DNA of 64,000 bases, taken from the NCBI RefSeq assembly GCF_900111395.1, contig NZ_FOHV01000001.1, positions 186,001 to 250,000 on the forward strand, read 5' to 3'. Positions 11,890-20,253 of this stretch are shown here, piece by piece. Position numbers and translations under genes: made by a program. The notes under the pieces are model-generated. The model worked only from the letters and a program-made list of their open reading frames with translations. It made no database searches and was not told the DNA's origin. Source of the DNA: Thorsellia anophelis DSM 18579 (lineage in GTDB: Bacteria; Pseudomonadota; Gammaproteobacteria; Enterobacterales; Thorselliaceae). Every line of letters starts with the position of its first letter. The first letter of the stretch is position 1.

Positions 11890-12174
11890 ATTAGCCGCCC
11901 AAGAACTCTGTTAGTTGCCTGGTGTGCTTCGCAAATGTTTAGATTGATTTAACGGTTAGAGCAAGAAGGTCAATTACGTATGCCACATAGCAAAGTTATT
12001 GGTGGAGGGATATTTGAACTAAGAGTCGGTGGTAAAGATATAGCAAGAACTTTATATGCTTATGCCGATGGTAAACAGATTTTTTTATTACATGCGTTTA
12101 TCAAAAAATCTGATAAAACACCACTTCGTACAATTAGTCTAGCTCGACAACGACTAGAGGACTTTTTTAAATGA
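11890..12174 (+). pseudogene. HigB/RelE-type (Gp49-like) toxin relic
   Basis: The C-terminal two-thirds (from 11980, MPHSKVIGGGIFELRVGGKD, ending LRTISLARQRLEDFFK) match the Gp49/HigB-type RelE-superfamily toxin pattern: MPHSK, GIFELR, FLLHAFIKK and TP. Upstream, the expected N-terminal part is readable only in pieces. In frame before the MPHSK segment one reads FRLI, a TAA stop, then RLEQEGQLR. Further up, matching residues (ELAAQ..., then LPGVLRK) lie in another frame. There is thus at least one nonsense codon and one frameshift. The gene is very probably inactive. It overlaps the start of the antitoxin relic. Confidence 0.75.
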
Positions 12175-12450
12175 AAACAATATCAATAAATGAACTTAAA
12201 TCTCGCATGCTTAATACCCCAGAGGCTATAGAAGCATATGAAAGAGCGGACCGGGAATTGGAGATTATAGAGTTACTTTATGCAATTTGAGAACATTCGA
12301 ATATTAATAAAAGTGTTTTAGCCAAGCGAGTCGGTGTATCTCCCGCCGCCATAACTTGCTTAGAAAGCACCCACTGGTGCGAGTTTAAAGACACTTCAAA
12401 AATATGTTGATGCATGTAGATCAAAAATTTCAATCACCTTCCAAAGCACA
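12171..12450 (+). pseudogene. HigA-type XRE antitoxin relic
   Basis: Starting at ATG 12171, overlapping the toxin stop by four bases, the frame encodes MKTISINELKSRMLN and then EAIEAYERADRELEIIELLYAI before a TGA stop near 12287. The same frame resumes with SVLAKRVGVSPAAITCLES, an XRE helix-turn-helix. After a further frameshift, ASLKTLQKYVDACRSKISI completes the usual antitoxin. These pieces in order identify a decayed antitoxin with at least one stop and one frameshift. Both partners are ruined, so no active module remains. Confidence 0.7.
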
Positions 12451-12710
12451 CGCTAACTTTAATAGGATTCTATCGATTAGTTTAGATGGGTGTTTAAAAG
12501 CGTAGTATTTTTTAGAATTAATTAAAAATTAACTGTATTTATGCAATGAAAATACGAACGCAATGGGCAGATTAGCTAGTGTGATTTAGCTCTTGTTTGG
12601 GAATGGTGTTTTGGCGAACTGCTTTATGATTAGGTCTGATTGTGTTTATTAACAACCAGACCTAAATTAGGCGAGTGCTGTAACGCAAATTTTCTTGGTG
12701 GAAAATTGCT

Positions 12711-12750
12711 ATATCCCAAACTCATCACTTGCGTAATGAGTTTGGGATAT
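12711..12750. repeat. 15-bp perfect inverted repeat
   Basis: ATATCCCAAACTCAT at 12711-12725 pairs perfectly with its complement at 12736-12750 around a ten-base loop. No T-tract follows. It is not next to a recognised gene end, so it may belong to decayed mobile DNA. Confidence 0.7.
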
Positions 12751-12850
12751 GTTAAGAATCAATATTCCATGTCTATCTCTAACTGTATTTTTCATTGGAG
12801 ATTTATGACAGGTTTCAAACTTTCCTCAAATTTATGTAATTAGATGTGCG

Positions 12851-12890
12851 CAGTAGGAATCCCATTGCTTTAGCAGGGGGACTATGTCAA
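12851..12890 (+). mobile_element. IS200/IS605-type right-end relic
   Basis: The hairpin region around CCCATTGCTTTAGCAGGGGG followed by ACTATGTCAA resembles the end at 16198-16229 (CCCC..CCTTTAGGG..GGGG then GTATGTCAA). No transposase coding sequence is recognisable next to it. The call rests on similarity to the copy beside the TnpB relic. Confidence 0.45.
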
Positions 12891-13417
12891 TTTCATTCAC
12901 TGTTTCCTCATTGATTAGGCTTTTACCTGGGTTTGACATCAAATGGGTTGAATCGTTAGATGAAAGGGTGTCATGACAGTTATCGTTTATACAATTGATT
13001 GATACTAGCTTGCTTGGAATGTGGAAAACAGATATCTATTTGCACGCACTACGATAGAGGGTATTGTTTTGACGGATTTGTCATCAATGAACCTAGAAGA
13101 TGATCTAGCCCACAATCCTAATGCGCTATCAAACAACAGAATAAACAAAAAATCAGTCAGACAGATTGATGTCATGTAAACGGGGTGAAAAGCCAAAATC
13201 ATCCGTTTAAATACAGCCATCTACATATGCTAAATGTAAATCAAAATGCAGGTTTTATCATTACTTAACGCTCACTGAATGGCTATCAGAATAATATCTG
13301 CCCTTGAAACTTGAAGTAACTTCACTAAATTAATTTGCTAAAATACCCCAATTCCACATGATTTGACTAAAAGCTAATGTTTTTAGATGTGATTGTTGGG
13401 GTATAACCTAATGATAC

Positions 13418-15544
13418 TCAAAGTGTGTCACCTATTAAGATGCGATGCACGATATTAGATTTTAAGCTTGATAAAGATGCTTGTCTTTGCGTCTCAGGTT
13501 GCTGGTCTATCATAGATATTAGCGTTTTAATGCGTTGAAATAATGGTAATAAATTTAAATTGCCACTCATTTTGCCTAAAACATGCAACATAGTAAACTT
13601 CATTTGTAGATCAGAGAGATGAACTGCAATTGGTATTGATTCATGTTCGGCATATATGTCATATTGCGCTGTTGTATCAAAGCCACCATATTTAAACAGC
13701 CTACTGATAATATGTTGAACTGATGCAATATAAATTTCCCAGTCTATAGGCTCATCATCTAGATGTATTTTTTTAAACTCTGAATGACTTCTATACGCAC
13801 GCATTTCTTCTAAGCTTGGAAAATAATGGCGAGAAAAAAATTCCTTTCTATAAGCGGATAACTCATCATCAGATAAGTTATTAAGCCATTTGATAAGGGG
13901 TAATGAGGCGACATAAAGTCCATTTACTTTAATGCGATGCTCATCGAAGTGTATCAGTTTTTGAAAAGTGGGATCACTATGTAACGTTGTTAGACATGGA
14001 AACTTCCAAATTGTTGGCATTTCATGATAGCCAGAGATAATTGCATGCTTAATCGTAATGAGTGAGTTTTGATTATCGCCTAATAAAGCATATGCTTTGA
14101 TGACAAAGGGATATAAATATGGTGCACAATAAGTACTTTCTTTGATTGTTTCATAACACCTAATAATTTTTTGTAACTCTGATAATTGCCCATTAGCTTG
14201 ATAGCGCTTTTCAGAAGTACTGAAGTACTTTAAGATAGCGGTAAAGAATTCTGAGTGTTTTTTGTGTTGCTTATAATGATTTTGAAATTTGGGTGAATCA
14301 ATTTGGCTTAGATGATCCACCTTTGAAGCATCACTTATACTCGCTATCATCTGATTGATAAAATTAACATCTCTACTTACACTTACGTTTTGAGTAATGT
14401 TGTCTAACATGAGTATCATTTTACCAGTGTTATCTATCGCTTCAATGATATCCGGAAAAGTGGGCCGTGCTAAATACTGAACAAATTTGATACTACTTGC
14501 ATCAAGTAACCTCAAATCAATCTGGCTGTTGTTAAAGTAAGCTACTTCTGGACTCATGAAAATCTTGGTAAAATTCCCAGAGTCTGGATAAATACGGTAA
14601 CTAGAAAGCAGTGATTTCTCTATGCGTTGTTTTTTGAAATAAATGGCATTATCATCTTCACAAATCAAACCATGATCTTTAAAGCTTTTAGGGCATGCTC
14701 CTTTAATTTCAATTAGCATATTCTCGATATGCGAATAATACAAAACTTTGCCAGGTATACTATAATAGTCAGCAAATAGGTGTTTGAATTGTGTTGGATC
14801 CGTTTTGTAGACACAATTGTCCACCACAATATGATTAGCATCCGCCCCACCATATTTAGTTTGAACAAACGTAGCCAGATCTATCCCATCTAATATGGCA
14901 CTAGTTGTATAAACACACATCCCATTATAATAGTAGCCGCCAAAAATTAGTAATGGATTGAGTGGGGAAGCATCAGCTAAAGTAACCAGGTGATTACTGT
15001 GTTTAGCCGCTTTAAGATGCTTTTTGACTAGGGTTAATAAAGGCATCATTAAGTGTGCTTTGGAATAATGCTTACAAAATTTCCCTTTTGATAAAAGTTT
15101 AAAATGTTCGTTATGCTGGATTGTAACTTCATACGATTGTTCTTTACTCAGAGCTATTTCACTGAATTGCCATTGTTGGTTGTCAACTTGATAAGTATAA
15201 ATAATATCATCATCTGAGATATTGAATATATCCTTATACCCAATCAAATAGCCAGAGGTATCTCTAGTAAAAAATGAGGAAAGTGATAATAATGCTTTAA
15301 AATCTTCTCCTTGGAGAGTCTCTTGAGTGGCGTATTTATAATAGATAAAAAAAGACAAAACGGACGTTTCTTTATCATAATTCAAGATATAACAGTCATC
15401 GGATTGTTGCAAAATCACTTGTGTAATGGCTTCAATCAAAGGTTTAGCCTCTGCTGACTTTAGAAAAGCTTTAATGCCATGTTCTTTAATATTAATTTTT
15501 CCAATTATACCGACATGTTGCCCCATGTTGAAATACCTTTTCAT
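13418..15544 (-). CDS. uncharacterised 708-residue protein with DKNYY-like and TPR-like parts
   Basis: I do not recognise a named family for the whole protein. It has no signal peptide or membrane segment and looks cytosolic. Residues about 230-330 (NHIVVDNCVYKTDPTQFKHL, later CEDDNAIYFKKQRI) resemble DKNYY-type repeats, where a short 'YxKDxxxVYY' pattern recurs. Residues about 480-560 (YPFVIKAYALLGDNQNSLIT ... LHSDPTFQKLI) look like a TPR/Sel1-type helical hairpin ending in the common DP.FQ.L motif. An alternative start is seven codons in (15526), where AAGG lies nine bases upstream. The gene stands alone between relics of insertion sequences. The function is unknown; the proposed repeats rest on eye-matching only. 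Confidence 0.75.
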   Translation of the reverse strand: MKRYFNMGQHVGIIGKINIKEHGIKAFLKSAEAKPLIEAITQVILQQSDDCYILNYDKETSVLSFFIYYKYATQETLQGEDFKALLSLSSFFTRDTSGYLIGYKDIFNISDDDIIYTYQVDNQQWQFSEIALSKEQSYEVTIQHNEHFKLLSKGKFCKHYSKAHLMMPLLTLVKKHLKAAKHSNHLVTLADASPLNPLLIFGGYYYNGMCVYTTSAILDGIDLATFVQTKYGGADANHIVVDNCVYKTDPTQFKHLFADYYSIPGKVLYYSHIENMLIEIKGACPKSFKDHGLICEDDNAIYFKKQRIEKSLLSSYRIYPDSGNFTKIFMSPEVAYFNNSQIDLRLLDASSIKFVQYLARPTFPDIIEAIDNTGKMILMLDNITQNVSVSRDVNFINQMIASISDASKVDHLSQIDSPKFQNHYKQHKKHSEFFTAILKYFSTSEKRYQANGQLSELQKIIRCYETIKESTYCAPYLYPFVIKAYALLGDNQNSLITIKHAIISGYHEMPTIWKFPCLTTLHSDPTFQKLIHFDEHRIKVNGLYVASLPLIKWLNNLSDDELSAYRKEFFSRHYFPSLEEMRAYRSHSEFKKIHLDDEPIDWEIYIASVQHIISRLFKYGGFDTTAQYDIYAEHESIPIAVHLSDLQMKFTMLHVLGKMSGNLNLLPLFQRIKTLISMIDQQPETQRQASLSSLKSNIVHRILIGDTL

Positions 15545-15724
15545 TTATTCGTAATTAGAATATGACGAGACGTCCGGTAGATGTTAAACGTTATTAACAT
15601 CAATAATAAGTTATTATATCATTTCACCTTGACAGGGTGAATATCACTTTGTGCTGGTATACGATTTTGTAACTTTTATACGATAAAAATCGATCAGAGA
15701 CACGCTTAAGCAAATGTTAGGAGT

Positions 15725-16110
15725 CATCACCTTTACCAAATCACCAATAAGTTTAGCCAAAACCATGCAATAGCCTATATTGACTGTTTGAAGATAAAAA
15801 ACCTGTCCAAATTAGCAAAAGACCATAAAGAGAAACATGTAAAATAGGTTAAACAAAAATCAGGATTGAATAAAGCGATATGAGATCAATCATGATTTGA
15901 GTTTCAAAGGTAACTTGCAGATAAATTAGCTTGGCAATTAATCGCTGTGCCACCTAAACATACCCAGCGAACATGTCCTCTCGACTCTCATAGATTGAAC
16001 GAAAATCGTTTGCACAAGCTTATTTCAAAAGCATTGAATGGGGATTTGAAAAGAATGTGGATGTTATTGGAGCGATCAATGCATTAAAGACATGGCTTGT
16101 TTGTGTGTGA
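15725..16110 (+). mobile_element. TnpB (IS200/IS605 OrfB) relic
   Basis: In one plus-strand frame the text reads KLAKDHKEKHVK, stop, VKQKSGLNKAI, stop, DQS, stop, FEFQR, stop, LADKLAWQLIAVPPKHTQRTC. In another it reads FEKNVDVIGAINALKTW. These correspond in order to the TnpB C-terminal half: the SGLNKAI/WYEF region, the AVPP.HTS.TC part of the zinc finger, and the final D..GAIN motif with the last catalytic Asp. At least four in-frame stops and a frameshift make it dead. The zinc-finger cysteines are mostly lost. Confidence 0.8.
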
Positions 16111-16164
16111 AGTGAATTTCAAAGTATTTGTTTCATGGTAGGAGTCTGCAACAAGGATTCACAA

Positions 16165-16229
16165 AAATGAGTGAGTAATAAACTAACCTTAGTATAGCTC
16201 CCCTTCCTTTAGGGAGGGGAGTATGTCAA
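16165..16229 (+). mobile_element. IS200/IS605 right-end hairpin beside TnpB relic
   Basis: GTGAGTAATAAACTAACC is followed by a CTCCCC...GGGGAG hairpin (CTCCCCTTCCTTTAGGGAGG core) and GTATGTCAA. Such a subterminal hairpin is the typical right end of IS605-family elements and the 3' part of the omega-RNA in active TnpB elements. The same leading 18 bases recur at 21809-21826. Confidence 0.65.
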
Positions 16230-16253
16230 AAGACTAATCGATAATGAACTTTA

Positions 16254-17654
16254 TTAGCGGAAGACTAGATAAATATTGCTATTACCTCTTAAAATATTTA
16301 AGGCAACAACGTCTGGTTTGTCTTGTAATGCTTTTTTAAGCTCCGATACTGATTTTACCGGGACTCTATTGGCACTAAGAATAAGGTCATCTTTTTTCAA
16401 ATTATAACGCTCCGCTAGAGAATTTTTTTCAACACTTTCTATTATGACACCTTTAATGCCATTTTCGTTGACATGATCAGCAAGTGTTGCTCCTGTCAAG
16501 AATTTAGAAATTGCTTCAGCACTTGCTGTATTGCTAGTATCAGCAACTAGAGTAACTTTAACATCTTTCTCTTCTCCATCTCTGATTAAACCAATGGTCA
16601 CTTCTTCACCTGGAGTAGTTGTACCTATGCGAGCTCTTAATTCAGCGAAACTTTTAAGGGGTTTTCCTTCTAAAGAAACTAAAATATCTCCTGATTGTAT
16701 CCCAGCCTTTTCTGCGGCAGAATCAGCTAAAACTTCACTTACAAAAGCGCCTCTTTGTGCATCAACTCCAAACGCTTCAGCAATATCAGGCGTCATTTCA
16801 CTGCCTTTGATACCAAGTAAGCTCCGTTTTACTTCCCCATGTTCAATTAATTGTTGGCTCAGATTTTTAGCCATATTACTCGGTATGGCAAAACCAATAC
16901 CTATATTACCGCCACCAGGCGCTAGTATAGCTGTATTTATCCCTATAAGTTCACCGTTTAGATTAACTAACGCACCGCCAGAATTTCCTTGATTTATTGA
17001 TGCATCTGTTTGGATGAAGTTTTCTAATCCTTCCAGATTTAATCCGGTTCTACCGAGAGCTGAAATAATACCTGATGTAACTGTTTGACCTAGTCCAAAA
17101 GGATTCCCTATCGCAATAGCAAAATCACCGACTCTTAATTCATCGGAATTAGCGATTTTAATTTCAGTTAAATTTTTTGGATCTTCAACTTTTAAAAGTG
17201 CAATATCAGATTGTTCATCAGAACCAATCAGAGTTGCATCATACTCTTTGTCATCATTTAGTTGAATTCTTATCTTATCAGCACCTTGCACAACATGGTT
17301 GTTTGTAATGATATAGCCTTCTTTAGCATCGATAATTACACCTGAACCTAATCCTTCAAATTTATCTGAGCCACGTGAGCGTGGTGTTTCACCTGGAAAG
17401 TTAGGGCCAAAAAAGAACCTAAATTCATCTGGTAACTGTTGCTGTCTTTGACGTCCTTGTTGTCTTTCACCACTGACTTTAACGGAAACAACAGCTGGTA
17501 AGACTTTTTCAAGCATAGGGGCTAGAGATTGGCTTTCTGTAATGCTTGCTGGTAGGGTTGCAATTGCTGGCTGCATTGACATGCATGAGAGTCCAAGACT
17601 TAGAGCAAGCATCATGAAGAGTTTATTTTTATTTAAATTCAATTTAGTTCGCAT
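16254..17654 (-). CDS. degQ: periplasmic serine protease of the DegQ/HtrA family
   Basis: DegQ/DegP proteases degrade or refold damaged proteins in the periplasm. The start at 17654 (MRTKLNLNKNKLFMMLALSL) gives a clean signal peptide ending near PAIA and has a TTTGGAGTA site upstream. The longer frame to 17735 lacks this support. The 466-residue product has the catalytic triad in TNNHVV (His), SDIALLK (Asp) and NQGNSGGALVN (Ser). Two PDZ domains follow: roughly residues 275-360 (LLGIKGSEMTPDIAEAFGV) and 385-466. A short Q-linker loop (RQQGRQRQQQLPDEFRFFFG) lies in the LA region. Whether it is the functional DegP or DegQ cannot be settled by eye. Confidence 0.9.
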   Translation of the reverse strand: MRTKLNLNKNKLFMMLALSLGLSCMSMQPAIATLPASITESQSLAPMLEKVLPAVVSVKVSGERQQGRQRQQQLPDEFRFFFGPNFPGETPRSRGSDKFEGLGSGVIIDAKEGYIITNNHVVQGADKIRIQLNDDKEYDATLIGSDEQSDIALLKVEDPKNLTEIKIANSDELRVGDFAIAIGNPFGLGQTVTSGIISALGRTGLNLEGLENFIQTDASINQGNSGGALVNLNGELIGINTAILAPGGGNIGIGFAIPSNMAKNLSQQLIEHGEVKRSLLGIKGSEMTPDIAEAFGVDAQRGAFVSEVLADSAAEKAGIQSGDILVSLEGKPLKSFAELRARIGTTTPGEEVTIGLIRDGEEKDVKVTLVADTSNTASAEAISKFLTGATLADHVNENGIKGVIIESVEKNSLAERYNLKKDDLILSANRVPVKSVSELKKALQDKPDVVALNILRGNSNIYLVFR

Positions 17655-18000
17655 TATGTATACTCCAAAATAGTATTTTATTATGTTAAGTGTGAAAATA
17701 TCCTTCTGGTGTAGGGTTAGAACCCTTGTTACCATTTTTATTGAATAAAAAATGTATTGGTATTCTTACTAAATACAGTGAAAATAAATAGTGATAAGCT
17801 GTAAAGTTAGTTAAAGAATGTTCAGTTTTTAGGTATATTGTGTTTTTCCAATTAAATAATTCACATTATACGTTAAGATCCTGCGATGAATCATTTTATT
17901 TGCAAATCATATTATAAATTTGAGGAAACAAGTAAATAAATTGAGTGGCAAGTGGCAATAAAATACCAGCCACTTGCATAAAATAGAATTGAGTTTAAAT
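17655..18000. other. degQ upstream region
   Basis: This 346-base gap holds no gene. On the minus strand a TATAAT (plus-strand ATTATA at 17865-17870) could be the -10 box for degQ, about 210 bases upstream of its start. No convincing sigma-E type (GAACTT...TCTGA) promoter was seen. Confidence 0.3.
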
Positions 18001-19191
18001 TTATTTGATAGGCTTAGGTGCCGGTATCAGTCGTAAAAATAGGTAACCAAGTAGTCCTGAAATAATAGAACCTGCTAAGATACCGACTTTTGCATAATTG
18101 ATTAGTTCCTTATTTTCTAATCCAAAAGCTAAAATACTGATAAAAATAGACATAGTAAAACCAATCCCACAGATAAAAGATACCCCAAGAATATGTCGGA
18201 ATGTAACATTATCCGGTAAAGTCGCTATGCCTTTTTTAACAGCGAACCAGGAGAAAAAGTATATCCCAAGAGGTTTACCTAAAATTAAACCTAATGCAAT
18301 TCCTAATGGAAGTGCTGAGAATATCTTATCTAAAGTAATCCCAGACAATACAATTCCTGAGTTAGCAAATGCAAATAGCGGTAATATCAGCCATGTTACC
18401 CAAGGGTGTAAGGTATGTTCTAATTTCTCTGAAGGCGACTCACTGACGTGTAAATGATCGCGTTTATTTTGGCGTAACGGTATACAAAATCCAATGATAA
18501 CACCTGCAATCGTTGCATGAACACCAGATTTTAACACTGCAACCCATAATATAAGACCAATCACCATGTAGGGAGTGAGGCGTCTTACCCCAAGCAAGTT
18601 GAGACATGTGAGGATAGCAGTTGCAACTGCAGCAATAGTAAGCGCCTCCCAAGCGATGTCTTTAGTGTAGAAAAATGCGATGATTAAAATTGCGCCTAAA
18701 TCATCAATAATCGCTAATGCAAGCAAAAATACCTTCAATGTGATAGGTATACGAGTACCTAATAGAGAAAGTACACCTACTGCAAATGCAATATCTGTTG
18801 CGGTAGGAATCGCCCATCCATTTCTGGTCTCTGGATTAAAAGCATTAAAAAGAATAAAGATAATTGCAGGAGCTATGATACCGCCTATCGCAGCGATAAA
18901 AGGAAATAATGCCCTTTCACGGCTAGCTAATGCACCAATTAATAGTTCTCTTTTAACTTCTAGGCCAATAATTAAGAAAAATATAGCCATGAGTCCATCA
19001 TTAATCCAATGAATGATAGATTCTTTGATAATGATTGGATCTAGGCCAATTACAAAGTATGTATTAAGAATAGTGTCATAGATAATCCCCATAGGACTAT
19101 TAGCTATAATAAGTGCTGCAATTGCGGCTAGGATAAGAATAATCCCCCCGCTCGCCTCGAAAGCTAAGAAGCGTTGTAAATACTGTTTCAT
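18001..19191 (-). CDS. nhaA: Na+/H+ antiporter NhaA
   Basis: NhaA exchanges protons for Na+ or Li+ across the inner membrane and protects against sodium and alkaline stress. The start at 19191 (MKQYLQRFLAFEASGGIILI) is chosen because GAGGAGGAA lies just upstream. The longer frame adds 50 unrelated residues. The 396-residue product (388 in E. coli) has about 12 membrane segments. It keeps the transport-site pair in LALAIIDDLGAILIIA (Asp163-Asp164 equivalents), the TATDIAFAVG segment and the C-terminal FTMSIFI. Confidence 0.96.
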   Translation of the reverse strand: MKQYLQRFLAFEASGGIILILAAIAALIIANSPMGIIYDTILNTYFVIGLDPIIIKESIIHWINDGLMAIFFLIIGLEVKRELLIGALASRERALFPFIAAIGGIIAPAIIFILFNAFNPETRNGWAIPTATDIAFAVGVLSLLGTRIPITLKVFLLALAIIDDLGAILIIAFFYTKDIAWEALTIAAVATAILTCLNLLGVRRLTPYMVIGLILWVAVLKSGVHATIAGVIIGFCIPLRQNKRDHLHVSESPSEKLEHTLHPWVTWLILPLFAFANSGIVLSGITLDKIFSALPLGIALGLILGKPLGIYFFSWFAVKKGIATLPDNVTFRHILGVSFICGIGFTMSIFISILAFGLENKELINYAKVGILAGSIISGLLGYLFLRLIPAPKPIK

Positions 19192-19345
19192 TGAATTTCC
19201 TCCTCGAATATAAATCCTACTAGTATTTATGATAAGGCTAAGTGTAAAGGTAAAATGGGTTTGGTTCACGCTTTTTTTCGAATCGAATTTGTTTCCTGTC
19301 ATCAAATTGCTGTTTTCATCAGCATCTAAAACTAAAAACAAGCAT
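19192..19345. other. nhaA-lexA divergent intergenic DNA
   Basis: The divergent region between nhaA and lexA is 322 bases in total. This left part carries nhaA's ribosome-binding site but no clear promoter boxes. The right part is covered by the LexA palindrome and the lexA leader. No gene is present. Confidence 0.4.
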
Positions 19346-19380
19346 AACTGTATATAAAAACACTGTTTTTATATACAGTT
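19346..19380. promoter_or_regulatory. 35-bp palindromic LexA operator
   Basis: AACTGTATATAAAAACA (19346-19362), a single central C, and its exact complement (19364-19380) form a perfect 35-base palindrome. Its right half contains CTGT-N8-ACAG (19363-19378), an exact match to the gammaproteobacterial SOS box. The left half gives the near-match CTGT-N8-ACAC. Two overlapping boxes are therefore present upstream of lexA, fitting autorepression. nhaA's start is 155 bases away on the other side. Confidence 0.8.
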
Positions 19381-19438
19381 TAAGTTTAATGTAATATACT
19401 TTAATTATAGAATAATATTCATTCTGATAGCATACTAA

Positions 19439-19513
19439 TTAAGGAGGTGCGAGGTTGGCTGCTAAGTAGCAGGTGCTATCCCCTATGTAAAACATAGTTC
19501 CTCGTGATATAAA
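19439..19513 (+). promoter_or_regulatory. structured lexA leader with stray strong SD
   Basis: A consensus AAGGAGGT (19441-19448) lies 65 bases before the lexA ATG, followed by TTG-GCT-GCT-AAG-TAG, which could encode a four-residue peptide. Two small hairpins follow: CTGCT/AGCAG near 19460-19473 and CTATG/CATAG near 19483-19497. No good Shine-Dalgarno sequence precedes the lexA ATG itself. The arrangement suggests translational coupling or a leader control, but this is inference. Confidence 0.4.
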
Positions 19514-20137
19514 ATGAAAAATTTAACCGTTAGGCAACAAGAAATTTATGATCTCATTAAAGAGGCCATTTATGAAACAGGCATGCCACCTACGCGTGTG
19601 GAGATTGCTAAGAAACTTGGGTTTCGTTCAGCGAATGCAGCAGAAGAGCATTTGAAAGCTCTTGCTAAGAAGGGGTATATTGAAATTATCGCAGGTACAT
19701 CTAGAGGAATTAGATTATTGCTAGAAGATGATGCATTTATGAAACCTCAAGAAGGACTTCCTTTAATTGGAAAAGTTGCAGCAGGTGTGCCTATTTTAGC
19801 TATTGAGCATATTGATTCATTTTATCAAGTGGATGCGAATTTGTTTAAACCCTCTGCTGATTTTTTGCTCCGAGTTGAAGGCATGTCTATGGTAAAAATA
19901 GGTATTCTTGATGGTGATTTATTAGCAGTGCATAAAACAGAGCAAGTTAGAAATGGTCAAGTAATTGTAGCTAGAGTTGATGAAGATGTTACTGTTAAAC
20001 GTTTGAAGCGTGAGGGTAATATCATTTATTTGTTAGCTGAAAATGATGAGTTTTCACCAATTGTAGTCGATTTAAGAACACAGCATTTTGCCATAGAAGG
20101 GTTAGCTGTTGGTGTTATTCGAAATGGTCAATTTTAA
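19514..20137 (+). CDS. lexA: LexA repressor (SOS regulator)
   Basis: LexA represses SOS genes and is inactivated by RecA*-stimulated self-cleavage. The 207 residues (202 in E. coli) contain the winged helix-turn-helix at 1-65 ([20 protein letters not shown]). The Ala-Gly cleavage site is in KVAAGVP, the catalytic serine in EGMSM and the lysine in VTVKRLK. A five- to seven-residue insertion (DDAFMKPQ) precedes the hinge. The LexA palindrome lies 134 bases upstream. Confidence 0.98.
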   Translation: MKNLTVRQQEIYDLIKEAIYETGMPPTRVEIAKKLGFRSANAAEEHLKALAKKGYIEIIAGTSRGIRLLLEDDAFMKPQEGLPLIGKVAAGVPILAIEHIDSFYQVDANLFKPSADFLLRVEGMSMVKIGILDGDLLAVHKTEQVRNGQVIVARVDEDVTVKRLKREGNIIYLLAENDEFSPIVVDLRTQHFAIEGLAVGVIRNGQF

Positions 20138-20160
20138 TCTGTAAAACCAAATAATTTGGA

Positions 20161-20195
20161 TCACCAAATCCCATGACAAGTAGTTGGGATTTGGT
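20161..20195. terminator. stem-loop after lexA and pheA
   Basis: CACCAAATCCCA (20162-20173) pairs perfectly with TGGGATTTGGTG (20185-20196) around an 11-base loop. It lies between the convergent lexA and pheA stops. No long T-tract follows on either strand, so it may be a weak bidirectional terminator. Confidence 0.55.
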
Positions 20196-20253
20196 GAAGA
20201 TTTTGGGTGTGTTATTCTGTGTTTTACTGATAAACATAATGGCTGTAAATCAG

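Larger units (their letters stand above)
12451..13417. other. non-coding stretch with mobile-element debris
   Basis: No intact gene is supported here. It holds a 15-base perfect inverted repeat (12711-12750), an IS200/IS605-like end (12851-12890) and a short unassigned coding-like frame on the plus strand near 13018-13179 that matches no family I recognise. It also has an imperfect hairpin (ATACCCCAA...TTGGGGTAT, about 13343-13407) just beyond the stop codon of the minus-strand gene that follows. Confidence 0.5.

Noticed and set aside
12640-12843. 67-residue plus-strand frame
   Set aside because: It runs through a perfect hairpin, has poor composition and no similarity.
16531-16992. 153-residue plus-strand frame inside degQ
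   Set aside because: It is the antisense shadow of a clear protease gene.
18680-19012. 110-residue plus-strand frame inside nhaA
   Set aside because: Antisense to a clearly supported membrane protein.
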